64,000 bases of DNA, taken from Rhodocyclales bacterium. GTDB lineage: Bacteria; Pseudomonadota; Gammaproteobacteria; Burkholderiales; Rhodocyclaceae. Location of the stretch: NCBI GenBank assembly GCA_016183655.1, contig JACPEH010000024.1, forward strand, positions 1-64,000, in the 5' to 3' direction. Positions 8,050 to 16,600 of the stretch are shown here, piece by piece. Within the stretch, counting starts at the first letter, position 1. Each line of letters begins with the position of its first letter. The notes under the pieces were generated by a model that did no database searches, was not told where the DNA came from, and saw nothing but the letters and a program-made list of their open reading frames with translations. The translations under genes and the position numbers were made by a program.

Positions 8050-8970
8050 CTAGCGAGCCCCGCCCGATCGGCTGCGCCAGGGCGCGCCGCCGAATTCCTC
8101 GACCAGGAAATCGACCATCGCGCGCACCTTCGGCGACAGGTGGCGCCCGCTCGGGTAGGTGGCGAACAGCGGCACCGGCTCGGCGTGGTGCCAGTCGGCG
8201 AGGATCGGCACCAGTTCGCCGCGGCGGATCGCGTCGCCGACGATGACGTCGGTCAGGCGAATGATGCCGAGGCCGGCGACGGCGAGCTGCAGCACCGTTT
8301 CGGCAGTGTTGGCGACGACGTTGCCGCCGACGTTCACGATGCGGATGCCTTCGTCGGTATCGAACGGCCAGCGGCGCAAGGCCGGCAGGCTGGTAATCCA
8401 CAGACAGTTATGCACCTGCAGGTCGTCGGGCGTGCGCGGCGTGCCGTGCCGTTCGAGGTAGGCCGGCGCGGCGCAGATCACGCGCTGCAGGTTGCAGATG
8501 CGCCGCGCCACCATCGACGATTCGTCGAGCGGGCCGATGCGTACGGCGAGGTCGATGCCTTCCTCCATCGCCGCCGGCGGCTGGTCGCTGATCGTGATGT
8601 CGACGCGGATGTCCGGGTAGCGTTCGAGAAAGCGCGGGATCGCCGGCGTCAGCTGGTGCATGCCGAAGGCCGAGCCGCAGTGCAGCCGCAGCAGGCCGCG
8701 CGGGCTGGCGTTGGCCTCGGTGACCTCGGCCTCGGCCTCGTCGATCGCGGCGAGGATGCGTTGCGCGCGGCGGAAGAAGACGTCGCCCTCCGGCGTCAGC
8801 TGCAGCCGCCGCGTCGTCCGGTGCAGCAGGCGGACGTCGAGGCGGTCCTCCAGCCGGCTGACCAGCTTCGACAGCGCGGAGGGGGTCAGCCCGAGCTCGC
8901 GTGCGGCGGCGGAAAAGCCGCCGTGCTCGACGGCGGTAACGAAGGCACTCATCTCGGCGGCACGGTCCAT
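8050..8970 (-). CDS. LysR-family transcriptional regulator
   Basis: The 306-residue protein has an N-terminal winged helix (MSAFVTAVEHGGFSAAARELGLTPSALSKLVSRLEDRLDVRLLHRTTRRL) and a periplasmic-binding-like effector domain (ISDQPPAAMEEGIDLAVRIGPL). It belongs to the DmlR/CrgA-like branch. It is divergent from the small gene at 9094, with a 14-bp palindrome between. The ligand cannot be told from sequence. Confidence 0.9.
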   Translation of the reverse strand: MDRAAEMSAFVTAVEHGGFSAAARELGLTPSALSKLVSRLEDRLDVRLLHRTTRRLQLTPEGDVFFRRAQRILAAIDEAEAEVTEANASPRGLLRLHCGSAFGMHQLTPAIPRFLERYPDIRVDITISDQPPAAMEEGIDLAVRIGPLDESSMVARRICNLQRVICAAPAYLERHGTPRTPDDLQVHNCLWITSLPALRRWPFDTDEGIRIVNVGGNVVANTAETVLQLAVAGLGIIRLTDVIVGDAIRRGELVPILADWHHAEPVPLFATYPSGRHLSPKVRAMVDFLVEEFGGAPWRSRSGGAR

Positions 8971-9054
8971 GTGTCAATTATGGACGAAAATTCACAAATG
9001 TTTTTCCAATTCCACGGATTGTTTGTTTGGCGATGGGTAATTAGAGTTCGTCTT

Positions 9055-9068
9055 GTGCAATGTTGCAC
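9055..9068. promoter_or_regulatory. 14-bp perfect palindrome between divergent genes
   Basis: GTGCAA-TG-TTGCAC lies 26 bases before the ATG at 9094 and 85 bases from the LysR start. The position suits an operator for the LysR protein or for another regulator. This is inference from symmetry only. Confidence 0.4.
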
Positions 9069-9093
9069 TGCGACAGACAACAAGGAGTTGATC

Positions 9094-9396
9094 ATGTCCC
9101 CCATCGATATCGCTGCCATCGAACGCCGTGCCCGCCAACTGCGCGCCGAAGAAATCCGCCGCATCAACGGTCTCTTCGCCGAGCGCATGTGTGTCCTGGG
9201 CCGCCTGCTCGCGGCGACGGCTTTCAGCGCCGTGCTGGCACTGGCCGAAGCGATCCGTCCGGTGTTCTCGTGGAACCCGCAGGCTGCCGCGCCGGCTGCG
9301 CCGACCGCGAAGCCGCGCATCGCGCTGCGCGTGCGTGCCAACCGCGTTGTCCGTCGCCTCTTCGCGTGGAACCCGGAAGTCCATCACCACGTCTGA
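9094..9396 (+). CDS. Small conserved protein with one hydrophobic helix
   Basis: The 100-residue protein begins IDIAAIERRARQLRAEEIRRING, a basic helix like that of small RSP_7527/DUF1127-type proteins. It then has one hydrophobic segment at about residues 33-50 (VLGRLLAATAFSAVLALAEAI) and a basic C-terminus. Two copies of a short FSWNP/FAWNP motif occur. AAGGAG precedes ATG 9094, which fixes the start inside a much longer open frame. Function unknown; LysR control is possible from the divergent layout. Confidence 0.6.
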   Translation: MSPIDIAAIERRARQLRAEEIRRINGLFAERMCVLGRLLAATAFSAVLALAEAIRPVFSWNPQAAAPAAPTAKPRIALRVRANRVVRRLFAWNPEVHHHV

Positions 9397-9494
9397 TCGC
9401 CGTCGCCGGGGCGACGCCGGCTGCGGCCGGTGCCCCCGGCCGGGGATCGTGTTAGGCTTGTCGCCTTTTCAAACCGTCCCCGCTTCCCGCAGTG

Positions 9495-9920
9495 ATGAAT
9501 ACCCCGTCGTCCAGCCCTTCGCCGATGCAGTCGGCGCGCTCCCTGCTCAAGGACCTGCAGGAACAATACGTCGTCTTCCGCGAGTGCCGCCCGCTGGCGA
9601 TCGGGGTGGACAAGCAGCTCCTCGCCGCCCGTCCCGAGCTCGACCGCAAGGTGCTGCGCCTGGCGCTGCGCAGCCACACCGCCTCGGTCCGCTACCTGAA
9701 GACGATGGAAAAGGCGACCCAGCGCTTCGACCTTGACGGCAACGCCGTTGCCGACGTCGCCGACGAGCACCGTACGCACGCCACCGAGATGCTGCGCGAG
9801 CGCTTCCGCAAGGACGCCGAGCAGCGCCGCGCCAAGGCGGAGGCGGCGAAGGCCGAGGAAGCCGCGCAACGCCGCGCCGAAAAGCTCAACCAGCTCGCCG
9901 CCCGGTTCGCCAAGCGCTGA
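9495..9920 (+). CDS. ProQ/FinO-family RNA chaperone
   Basis: The 141-residue protein has the FinO-fold pattern: a short acidic/Ser-rich leader, ARSLLKDLQEQYVVFRECRPLAIGVDKQLLAARPELDRKVLRLALRSHTASVRYLKTMEKATQRFDLDG, then a Lys/Arg/Ala-rich helical tail. FinO-domain proteins bind sRNA and mRNA 3' hairpins and act in post-transcriptional control. ATG 9495 is preferred over the adjoining GTG at 9492. It is monocistronic, ending at a hairpin. Confidence 0.88.
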   Translation: MNTPSSSPSPMQSARSLLKDLQEQYVVFRECRPLAIGVDKQLLAARPELDRKVLRLALRSHTASVRYLKTMEKATQRFDLDGNAVADVADEHRTHATEMLRERFRKDAEQRRAKAEAAKAEEAAQRRAEKLNQLAARFAKR

Positions 9921-9928
9921 AGACGCGA

Positions 9929-9948
9929 ACGGCGCCTGCTGGCGCCGT
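9929..9948. terminator. Stem-loop between proQ-like and PepSY genes
   Basis: ACGGCGCC-TGCT-GGCGCCGT is a perfect 8-bp stem nine bases after the ProQ-like stop, between convergent genes. Only a weak pyrimidine tract follows. Confidence 0.55.
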
Positions 9949-9980
9949 CCTCCCCATCCTTTCTTCGCTCCTGCCGGCGT

Positions 9981-10616
9981 TCAGCCGGCCAGCCAGGCGA
10001 GCAGCCCGGCCAACGCGGCGCCGCCGGCAGCGAGCGTCGCCAGCCGCCGCGGTTGCCCGTGCAGCCGCCCCCACATCCAGAATCCCGAGAGCGCGAGCGC
10101 GGCCAGGCCGAGCGCGACGGCGTCGGAAAACAGTACCCAGGCCGGGCCGGTGCCGATCGCCATGTGCAGTCGGGCCAGGTACAGCCACAGGTTCGGCCGC
10201 GTCAGCCGGGCTTCCGCCTGGTTGCTGCCCGCCCAGTACTCGACGCGGATCGACTGCGACGGCGTGTCCGCAGTCAGCGTCCAGCGCGCCGGCTGGACGA
10301 CCGTTCGTCCGTCCCACTCAAGCGTGCGTTCGGCCTCGATGCGGGGCTTGAAGGCGCCGGCGTCGACGCCGAGCGGCGCCGCCACCTGCGCCGCCAGCGC
10401 GGCCGGGTCGGGCGGCCGCGCCGGCAATGGCAGCACGCGCGCCACCTCCTGCTTGTCGAGCGCCGGGATCTTCATCAGCGCGCGGTGGTTGAGCAGGAAA
10501 CCGGTCAGCGCGAAGAGCAGCAGCATGCCGGCCAGCGCCATCCCGCACCAGGCGTGCAGGCGGCGCAGCCACTTGCGCGGGTTGCCGCGGGGGGCGGCCG
10601 GGCGTGCGGGCGTCAC
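9981..10616 (-). CDS. PepSY-associated transmembrane protein
   Basis: The 211-residue protein starts at GTG 10616, 15 bases after the TonB-receptor stop. It has an N-terminal membrane helix after a basic leader (RKWLRRLHAWCGMALAGMLLLFALTGFLLNHR), a periplasmic PepSY-like region, and C-terminal helices (WVLFSDAVALGLAALALSGFWMWGRL, then ATLAAGGAALAGLLAWLAG). The RRLHxWxG...TGxxLNHR signature is that of PepSY-TM proteins encoded with siderophore receptors. It is probably involved in iron(III)-siderophore handling at the inner membrane and shares the receptor's transcript. Confidence 0.8.
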   Translation of the reverse strand: MTPARPAAPRGNPRKWLRRLHAWCGMALAGMLLLFALTGFLLNHRALMKIPALDKQEVARVLPLPARPPDPAALAAQVAAPLGVDAGAFKPRIEAERTLEWDGRTVVQPARWTLTADTPSQSIRVEYWAGSNQAEARLTRPNLWLYLARLHMAIGTGPAWVLFSDAVALGLAALALSGFWMWGRLHGQPRRLATLAAGGAALAGLLAWLAG

Positions 10617-10630
10617 GGGGCGGCCTGCGC

Positions 10631-12706
10631 TCAGAAGCCGAAGCGCGCCGTCAGCATCACGCTGCGCGGTGCGCCCGGGGCGATCTGGAAGTTGTTGGTG
10701 GCCGACTCGTAATAGACGCGGTCGGTCAGGTTGCGCAGGTTGAGCGCCAGCTCGGCGTTCTTCAGCGTGTAGGAGAGCGCGGCGTCGATGCGGGTGTAGG
10801 CCGGCAGGCGAACCGTGTTGTCCGAGAACGCGTAGCGCTCGCCGACGTAGTAGGCGCCGACACCGGCGCGCCAATGCGCGGCGAAGCCCTTGCTCAGCCA
10901 CAGGTTGGCGGCCTTGCTCGGCACGTTGGCGGGCCGGTTGCCGACCCGCGCCGAGGCGTCGTTGGACTTGGTGATGCGCGGGTCGAGGCGGGTCAGGCCG
11001 CCGTAGATCCGCCAGCCGCCGCCCAGTTCGCCGCTGGCGTCGAGCTCGATCCCTTCATGCACCTGCTCGCCGACCTGCAGCGTCTGTCCCGGGTTGTTCG
11101 GGTCGGGGGTGGCGATGTCGGTCATCGCGATGCGGTAGACGGCGGCGTTGATCGCCAGCCGGCCGTCGAGGAATTCGTTCTTGTTGCCGACCTCGTACTG
11201 CGTCGATTGCGTCGGCTTGAGATTGACGTCGGCGGCCGAGCCGAACAGCAGGTCGTCGGCCTTCGGCTGGAACGAGCGGGCGCTGGAGACGTACCAGCTG
11301 GTCGTCGCGTTCGGCTGGTAGATCAGGCCGGCGCGCGGGCGCCACTTGCGGTCGGTGCGTTCCAGCGGGCCGCTACGCACACCGTTGAGCAGGCCGGCCT
11401 TCTGTTCCTGGTCGAAGACGTCGTAGCGCAGCCCGGCAATCGCCTTCCACTGCGGCGAGAAAGTGATCTGGTCCTGCACATAGACGGCGTCGGTGGTCGC
11501 CGTGAAGCGCGTGTCGTAGGTCTTGTTGGCGTCGGTGAAGACCGGCGTCGACGCCGTGAATGTCGGGTCGTACAGGCTGGTGTTCGGCGCCGTCGTCCGC
11601 CACACCTGCAGATGCCCCTTCTGCCAGCCGTGCTCGACGCCGACGAGCAGCAGGTGCTCGACACCGCCCAGGCGCAGCTTGTGGGTGAGGTCGGCCTGGG
11701 CGAAGACGAAGTCCTTCTCCTTCGGGAAGCGCAGCGTCTGCCGGCGGACCTGCGTGTTGCTGGCGGCCAGCCCGATGTTGCGCGTATTGATCGCGTCGAG
11801 CTCCATCGTGTTGGCGCGCAGCGTCGCCTTCAGCTGCGTGTCGTCGGAGAAGGCGTGCTCCAGCGTCAGCCCGGCGTTGGCGGTGTCGCGTTCGCTGAAA
11901 TCGAATTTCTCGCCGTAGAAGTTGCGTACCGAGACCTTCGCCGGTTTGCCGTTGACGCCGGGAATGCCGCGGTCCGGCGTCCGCTCGTGGTGTTGCCACT
12001 CGAACTGCGCGAGCAGGCTGGTGGTCGGCGCGATCCTGAATTCGACGCTGCCGGCGAGCGTCGCCAGGTCGTGGTCGATGTGGTCGCGGAACTGGCCGTC
12101 CTTCTCGTAGGCGCCGGTCAACCGGTAGTTGGCGCCGGCCGACAGCGCGCCGCCAAGGTCCCACTCGACGCGGCCGAAGTCGTCGCTGCCGACGCTGGTC
12201 TGGATCTCGCGCCGCGTCTCGGCGGTCGGTTTCTTGGTCACGCGGTTGATGATGCCGCCGGCCGAGCCGCGACCGAACAGCATCGCCGCCGGACCCTTCA
12301 GCACTTCGACGCGGTCGATGTTGGAGAAGTCGCGGAAGCCGGCGGTGTCGCGCACGCCGTCGACGTAGGTGTCGAGCTCGGCCGAGAAGCCGCGGATCGT
12401 GAACTGGTCGCGCCGCCCCTCGCTGGCGCCGGCGAAGACGCCGGGCACGTTGCGCAGCGCGTCGGCCATGCGCACCACGCGCTGTTCGCGGATCAGCGCC
12501 TGCTCGACGACGTTGATCGTCTGCGCCACGTCGAGCGGGGCGGTGTCGGTCTTCGTTGCGCTGCGCACGCTGGGCACGCGGAAGGCCGGGGCGGCCGGCT
12601 CGGTGGCGGCGTTCACCTCAACCGGGGCGAGGGTGGTTTCTTCGGCACCGACGGCGGCCGAAACGAAGGCCGTCGCCACGGCGACGACAATCCGTCGTGG
12701 GGTCAT
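10631..12706 (-). CDS. TonB-dependent siderophore receptor
   Basis: The 691-residue outer-membrane receptor has a signal peptide (cleavage after VGAEE region), a plug domain (NVVEQALIREQRVVRMADALRNVPGVF...IDRVEVLKGPAAMLFGRGSAGGIINRVTKKP, about 60-165) and a beta-barrel ending in the terminal Phe typical of outer-membrane proteins. The RGSAGGIINRVTKKP motif places it among FhuA/Fiu-type ferric-siderophore receptors. ATG 12706 is chosen because GGAG lies 8 bases before it; an upstream TTG is less likely. A Fur-like box lies about 135 bases upstream, so iron repression is expected. Confidence 0.92.
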   Translation of the reverse strand: MTPRRIVVAVATAFVSAAVGAEETTLAPVEVNAATEPAAPAFRVPSVRSATKTDTAPLDVAQTINVVEQALIREQRVVRMADALRNVPGVFAGASEGRRDQFTIRGFSAELDTYVDGVRDTAGFRDFSNIDRVEVLKGPAAMLFGRGSAGGIINRVTKKPTAETRREIQTSVGSDDFGRVEWDLGGALSAGANYRLTGAYEKDGQFRDHIDHDLATLAGSVEFRIAPTTSLLAQFEWQHHERTPDRGIPGVNGKPAKVSVRNFYGEKFDFSERDTANAGLTLEHAFSDDTQLKATLRANTMELDAINTRNIGLAASNTQVRRQTLRFPKEKDFVFAQADLTHKLRLGGVEHLLLVGVEHGWQKGHLQVWRTTAPNTSLYDPTFTASTPVFTDANKTYDTRFTATTDAVYVQDQITFSPQWKAIAGLRYDVFDQEQKAGLLNGVRSGPLERTDRKWRPRAGLIYQPNATTSWYVSSARSFQPKADDLLFGSAADVNLKPTQSTQYEVGNKNEFLDGRLAINAAVYRIAMTDIATPDPNNPGQTLQVGEQVHEGIELDASGELGGGWRIYGGLTRLDPRITKSNDASARVGNRPANVPSKAANLWLSKGFAAHWRAGVGAYYVGERYAFSDNTVRLPAYTRIDAALSYTLKNAELALNLRNLTDRVYYESATNNFQIAPGAPRSVMLTARFGF

Positions 12707-12839
12707 TTTTTTCTCCAATGGGGCTGGGGGCGGCGGGGCCGCAGGGACGGCTGGCTGGGTCGGAGGACCGTGGCTGGCGGGACAGGCGTTCCGCAGCGGA
12801 GTGTCAGGCGACAGGGGCGCCGGAATCCGCCTGGATAGG

Positions 12840-12852
12840 AATGCTTATCATT
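12840..12852 (-). promoter_or_regulatory. Fur-box-like sequence upstream of the TonB receptor
   Basis: Read on the minus strand, AATGATAAGCATT has the symmetrical AATGATA..CATT core of Fur sites. It lies about 135 bases before the receptor start in an otherwise GC-rich gap. It covers only part of the 19-bp consensus. Confidence 0.6.
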
Positions 12853-12916
12853 CGCCGCGCATTTTATTGAGGCGAGCGTCCGGCGTCAATTGCCGCGGCG
12901 GCCGCCCGGAAACGAA

Positions 12917-12938
12917 GACGGCGCCCGCAGGCGCCGTC
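12917..12938 (-). terminator. Stem-loop after dsbC
   Basis: GACGGCGCC-CGCA-GGCGCCGTC is a perfect 9-bp stem starting about 20 bases after the dsbC stop. On the minus strand it is followed by CTTCGTTT, a short T-rich stretch. Confidence 0.6.
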
Positions 12939-12957
12939 CGTAGCAGGCCGTGGCTGC

Positions 12958-13665
12958 TTACTTGCCGGCCGTCTGCGCCAGCTTCTCTTCGATCTTCGCC
13001 AGCGGAACCGCGCCGGGAATGCGCTCGCCGTCGGCGAAGAACAGCGTCGGCGTGCCGTTGATGTTCAGCTTGCGCCCGTATTCCTGGTTGCGGGTCACCG
13101 CCGTCGTGTCGCAGTCGCCCTTGGCCGTCGGCGCCTTGCCGTCGATCATCCAGTCGTTCCAGGCCTTGGCGCGATCCGCCGAGCACCAGATCGCCTTCGA
13201 CTTGTCGACCGAGTCCTGCGACAGGATCGGGTAGAGGAAGGTGTAGATGGTGACGTTGTCGAGCTTCTGCAGGTCCTTCGCCAGGCGCTTGCAGTAGCCG
13301 CAGTTCGGGTCCTCGAAGGTGGCCAGCACGCGCTTGCCGTCGCCGCGGACCTGCTTCACCGCGCGGTCGAGCGGCAGGTCGCTCCACTTGATTGCGGTCA
13401 GCTTGTTCATCCGCTCCTGCGTCACGTTCTTCATTGTCTTCGCGTCGATCAGCGGGCCGAGGATGAAGGCGGTCCCCTTCTCGTCGCTGTAGAGGATCTG
13501 GCCGTCGGCGTAGATCTCGTAGAGGCCGAGGTAGCCGGCCTTGCTGACGCTGTCGGCCTTGGCGCCGAATTTCGTCTCGAAGTTCTTCTTCACCGCGGCT
13601 TCGTCGGCGAAGGCGCCGCTCGCCAGCGTGACGCCGATCAGGGCCGGCAACAGTTTCTTCAGCAT
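12958..13665 (-). CDS. dsbC: Periplasmic thiol:disulfide isomerase DsbC
   Basis: The 235-residue protein has a Sec signal peptide (MLKKLLPALIGVTLASGAFA), an N-terminal dimerisation domain (about 20-75) and a thioredoxin-like domain. The redox motif CGYC is in FEDPNCGYCKRLAKDL and a second structural Cys pair follows (WCSADR...GDCDTT). A cis-Pro loop NGTPTLFFADGERIPG completes the fold. DsbC isomerises wrong disulfides in the periplasm. Start 13665 is favoured by GGAG six bases upstream; longer starts would run into the upstream gene. Confidence 0.93.
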   Translation of the reverse strand: MLKKLLPALIGVTLASGAFADEAAVKKNFETKFGAKADSVSKAGYLGLYEIYADGQILYSDEKGTAFILGPLIDAKTMKNVTQERMNKLTAIKWSDLPLDRAVKQVRGDGKRVLATFEDPNCGYCKRLAKDLQKLDNVTIYTFLYPILSQDSVDKSKAIWCSADRAKAWNDWMIDGKAPTAKGDCDTTAVTRNQEYGRKLNINGTPTLFFADGERIPGAVPLAKIEEKLAQTAGK

Positions 13666-13690
13666 GCAGTTCTCCATGGGGGTGATCCGG

Positions 13691-14851
13691 TTAAAACGTG
13701 CCCAGCGCATAGCGGGCAAGCATGTTCTTTATGAGCGGCAAACCGTTGGTCAGGTTCATCCCGAGGTTGCGCAGCGGCTTCAGCCCCGGCAGGTCGGTCT
13801 TGAACAGCCGGCGCAGCGCGTCGGTGGCCGTCTGCAGCAGCAGCACCTCTTCCTTGCGCGCCCGCTGGTAGCGTTCGAGGATGCGCAGCTGGCCGATGTC
13901 GTTCCACGGCTGGCAGGCCGCCAGCGTCTCGGCGAGCACGCGCGCGTCCTGGTAGCCGAGGTTGATGCCGTGGCCGGAGAGCGGGTGGATGCCGTGCGCG
14001 GCGTCGCCGATCAGCGCCAGCCGCGGCGCGACCACTTTGGGCACGCGCATCAGCCGCAGCGGGAAGGCGGCCGCCGGCGTCAGCGGCGACAGGCGGCCGA
14101 GCGCGTGGCCGCCGGCGGCGGCGACGCGCGCACACAGCGCTTCCGGCGGCAGCGCGACCAGCTCGTCGGCGAGTTCGTCCGGCGCCGACCAGACGATCGA
14201 GAGGCGATTCCCCGGCAGCGGCAGGTACGCCAGCACGCCGTCGTCGCGGAACCACTGCCAGGCGATGCCGCGGTGCGGCCGTTCGCATTCGAAATTGGCG
14301 ACGACGCCCTTCTCGTTGTAATGCGTGTCGAACGCGTCCAGCCCGCAGGCGCGGCGCAGCCAGGAGTCGCGGCCGTCGGCGGCGACCAGCAGGCGGGCCG
14401 ACAGCGTGCGGCCGTCGGCCAGCCCGAGCAGCGCCGCGTCCGCGCGCCGCTCGACGCGCTGCGGCGAGCCAGGGCAGAAGAGGGTGACGTTGCCCTGGCG
14501 CTTGACGTTCTCCCACAGCTCGCAGGCCATCAGCGAGGATTCGAGGATGAAGCCGAGCTCGGCGACGCCGGTCTCGTAGGCGGAGAAATCGAGGCACGCG
14601 CCGCCGTCGCCATGCACCGCCATGGCGCTGATCGGCGCGATGCGCGCCGGGTCGAGATGCTTCCAGACGCCGATGTCGCTCAGGAATGCCTTGTTCGCCG
14701 GGCTGATCGCGTAGACGCGCGCATCCCAGCCTTCCGGCGCACGCGGTGGGCGCTGTTCGAGCAGGGCGATACGCAGGGGAGTGTCGCGCAGCGCACAGGC
14801 CAGCGACAGGCCGGCCAGTCCGCCGCCGACGATGATGAGGTCGAATTGCAT
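13691..14851 (-). CDS. UbiH/COQ6-family FAD-dependent hydroxylase
   Basis: The 386-residue flavoprotein monooxygenase has a Rossmann FAD motif FDLIIVGGGLAGLSLA at residues 3-18, the mid-protein motif LLVAADGRDSWLRR and the second FAD motif ALIGDAAHGIHPLSGHGINLGYQDARVLAE near 275. The GxGxNxGxxD pattern is the ubiquinone-biosynthesis hydroxylase signature, so ring hydroxylation in ubiquinone synthesis is the best call. Which carbon is attacked (UbiH, UbiF, UbiI or UbiM type) is not resolved. It lies 25 bases upstream of dsbC on the same strand and is probably co-transcribed. Confidence 0.85.
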   Translation of the reverse strand: MQFDLIIVGGGLAGLSLACALRDTPLRIALLEQRPPRAPEGWDARVYAISPANKAFLSDIGVWKHLDPARIAPISAMAVHGDGGACLDFSAYETGVAELGFILESSLMACELWENVKRQGNVTLFCPGSPQRVERRADAALLGLADGRTLSARLLVAADGRDSWLRRACGLDAFDTHYNEKGVVANFECERPHRGIAWQWFRDDGVLAYLPLPGNRLSIVWSAPDELADELVALPPEALCARVAAAGGHALGRLSPLTPAAAFPLRLMRVPKVVAPRLALIGDAAHGIHPLSGHGINLGYQDARVLAETLAACQPWNDIGQLRILERYQRARKEEVLLLQTATDALRRLFKTDLPGLKPLRNLGMNLTNGLPLIKNMLARYALGTF

Positions 14852-14920
14852 GGTGCGGCCAGAAACGGGAGAAGGGATTTTGCCTTGTGCCGGCGACGTT
14901 TTACAAGTAAAACCCGGGGC

Positions 14921-15244
14921 GTGAATCCTTCTCCCCGCTATTTCCCTGCCATCGTCCGCTCCGAGCACGACTCCGCGCTCGACGCGCTGGTGGCGCTCGA
15001 CCTGCCGCGCGGCGAGGCGATGGACCTGCTCGTGGCCTCCTGGCATCAGCCCGGCTGCGCCATCCTGGCCGCCGTCGATGGCGGCCGTCCGGTCGCCGCG
15101 GTGCCGCTCGCCGACGGCCGCTGGGCGGCCTGCAACACCTTCCCGGAACAGGTCGGCGCCACGTTCGCCGACGCCGAACGAAGCCTCGGCAAGCTGTTGC
15201 GGCGCGGCCGATACGGGCTCGTCGCCAGCGTCCCGGCCTGCTGA
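14921..15244 (+). CDS. Conserved hypothetical protein
   Basis: The 107-residue protein is read from GTG 14921 (PRYFPAIVRSEHDSALDALVALDLPRGEAMDLLVASWHQPGCAILAAVDGGRPVAAVPLADGRWAACN...). Codon use and composition are gene-like, and the frame lies divergently from the UbiH-type gene with a 69-base gap. No signal peptide, membrane segment or known domain is seen. The start is uncertain because the open frame extends far upstream antisense to the hydroxylase. Confidence 0.5.
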   Translation: MNPSPRYFPAIVRSEHDSALDALVALDLPRGEAMDLLVASWHQPGCAILAAVDGGRPVAAVPLADGRWAACNTFPEQVGATFADAERSLGKLLRRGRYGLVASVPAC

Positions 15245-15274
15245 AACCTTCCCTTCGCGCGCCAGTCAAAGTGT

Positions 15275-15308
15275 TACAAAAACAACTTGACCGACTGTTG
15301 TTTTTGTA
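15275..15308. promoter_or_regulatory. 12-bp perfect inverted repeat upstream of the di-iron oxygenase
   Basis: TACAAAAACAAC and GTTGTTTTTGTA face each other across ten bases (TTGACCGACT), about 110 bases before the oxygenase start. The arm contains the 10-mer ACAAAAACAA, which recurs at 23707-23716 between the divergent paa operons; a related AAAAACAAA follows at about 15330. In such GC-rich DNA this suggests a shared repressor operator, perhaps of a phenylacetyl-CoA-responsive regulator encoded elsewhere (inference). Confidence 0.6.
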
Positions 15309-15418
15309 TCACGATTAATTCGTTAGGTAAAAACAAACGCAGACCAGGCGCAGCCTTTCACCAAGCAACGGATGCAACGGATGAATTGCCGGACATAGCC
15401 ACACCGAGGAGACAACTC

Positions 15419-16441
15419 ATGGCCAAGGAAAAATTCGCACACCTGATGGAGCTGCCGCCGGAAACGCCGCAGCCGAACGTGTACCCGCTCAACTGGGTGA
15501 GCAAGACGAAGCGCATGGAGGAGATCTGGGACGCCTCGCAGCGCGAGTACTGGGACCCGAAGAAGCTGCCCTGGGACACCTTCGACGTGACACGCTACAG
15601 CTGGGAGCAGCGCGAGGCGATCGCCTACTGGTGGTCGATCCTGTCGGTCTTCGACGCCTCGGCGCCGCCGGTGTTCGCTGCCGCGCTGATCAAGACCTAC
15701 GAGGCGCACGAGGAAGACCCGGTGCGCCGCTGCTTCTTCTCGGTCACCCGCGACGAGCAGAACCACGAGCAGATGTGCGGCATGGCCATCAGCAAATTGC
15801 TCGAAGCGCCGTCCTACCTCGAATACGAGCCGAAGACGGACATTGGGCGCAAGGCGAAGAAGAACGTGCAGTGGCTGTACTTCAACGGCGGCCGCTACTG
15901 GGAGGGCTACAAGCAGGCGGTGCCGAAGTACAGCCTGGCGGTGCTCTTCTCGTCGTTCCTGATGGGCGAGATCGCCGCCGCGACGATCTTCCACCAGATG
16001 GCCGCCGGCTGCACCGAGCCGGTGTTCAAGGAAGCCTTCCGCATGATCGGCCGCGACGAGGGCCGGCACATGGCGATCTGCATGACGATGATGGAGCGCG
16101 ACTATCCGAAGATGCCCGCCGAAGACAAGCCGATGATCACCAAGCAGATCCGCGCCGGCTATCTGTTCCTCTCCGGCGTGCTGTTCGAGCCGCCGATGGA
16201 GTTCTGGGACATCGCCGAGGACTTCATCCCGGCGCAGCGCGAGATCGAGACGGTGGCGCGCTCGGCCGGCTTCTTCGTGCCGGAATACGAGGCGAAGAAG
16301 GAGAACTGGAAGAACGCGATGCTCAACCTCAAGGGCGTGCTCGACAAGTACGGCATCCCGTTCCCGGCGATCCCGGAGGTCGGCATTACCGGCGAGGAAG
16401 TCCTCGACATCCACATGGAAGACATCATCCCGGTGTTTTAG
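15419..16441 (+). CDS. R2-like di-iron oxygenase, function unassigned
   Basis: The 340-residue protein has the carboxylate-bridged di-iron pattern of ribonucleotide reductase R2/ferritin-like oxygenases. There are two ExxH motifs: E113-x-x-H116 in TRDEQNHEQM and E214-x-x-H217 in GRDEGRHMAI. E184 lies in the helix between them and D79 or a nearby Glu is the likely first ligand. It is not recognisably R2 itself, PaaA, BoxB or a classical multicomponent hydroxylase. Its ferredoxin-type reductase follows 159 bases downstream, so an O2-dependent hydroxylation or epoxidation is likely. Adjacent paa genes and a shared upstream motif tie it to aromatic catabolism; the substrate is unknown. GAGGAG precedes ATG 15419. 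Confidence 0.8.
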   Translation: MAKEKFAHLMELPPETPQPNVYPLNWVSKTKRMEEIWDASQREYWDPKKLPWDTFDVTRYSWEQREAIAYWWSILSVFDASAPPVFAAALIKTYEAHEEDPVRRCFFSVTRDEQNHEQMCGMAISKLLEAPSYLEYEPKTDIGRKAKKNVQWLYFNGGRYWEGYKQAVPKYSLAVLFSSFLMGEIAAATIFHQMAAGCTEPVFKEAFRMIGRDEGRHMAICMTMMERDYPKMPAEDKPMITKQIRAGYLFLSGVLFEPPMEFWDIAEDFIPAQREIETVARSAGFFVPEYEAKKENWKNAMLNLKGVLDKYGIPFPAIPEVGITGEEVLDIHMEDIIPVF

Positions 16442-16542
16442 CGCAAAAGTGCGCGCCCTCCCGCTTCGTTGCCGGCTCGCTTGTGTGCAAGTCGCACACG
16501 GCGCTCGCCGGCGCCTCGCGGGCGGGCGCTACTTTTTTGCGC
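16441..16542 (+). terminator. Large intercistronic stem-loop, possible attenuator, between oxygenase and reductase
   Basis: GCGCAAAAGT plus GCGCCC and CCGC on the left pair with GCGGG, GGGCGC and ACTTTTTTGCGC on the right, with a nested TGTGC/GCACA hairpin at the tip. The inner GC stem is followed by TACTTTTTT, which makes it look like a Rho-independent terminator inside an operon. It begins at the last base of the oxygenase stop codon. Partial termination would give more oxygenase than reductase (inference). Confidence 0.6.
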
Positions 16543-16600
16543 CGGAACCTTTCGTTGTGCTGAACTGCCGATAACGAAACCACCCCGACCGAGTGCCATC

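Noticed and set aside
10604..12838. 744-codon plus-strand frame antisense to the TonB receptor
   Set aside because: Low-complexity Val/Arg/Ala/Gly translation typical of GC-rich shadow frames; the minus strand has signal peptide, plug and barrel motifs.
13666..13719. N-terminal extension of DsbC
   Set aside because: Would overlap the upstream hydroxylase gene and hide the signal peptide; GGAG favours ATG 13665.
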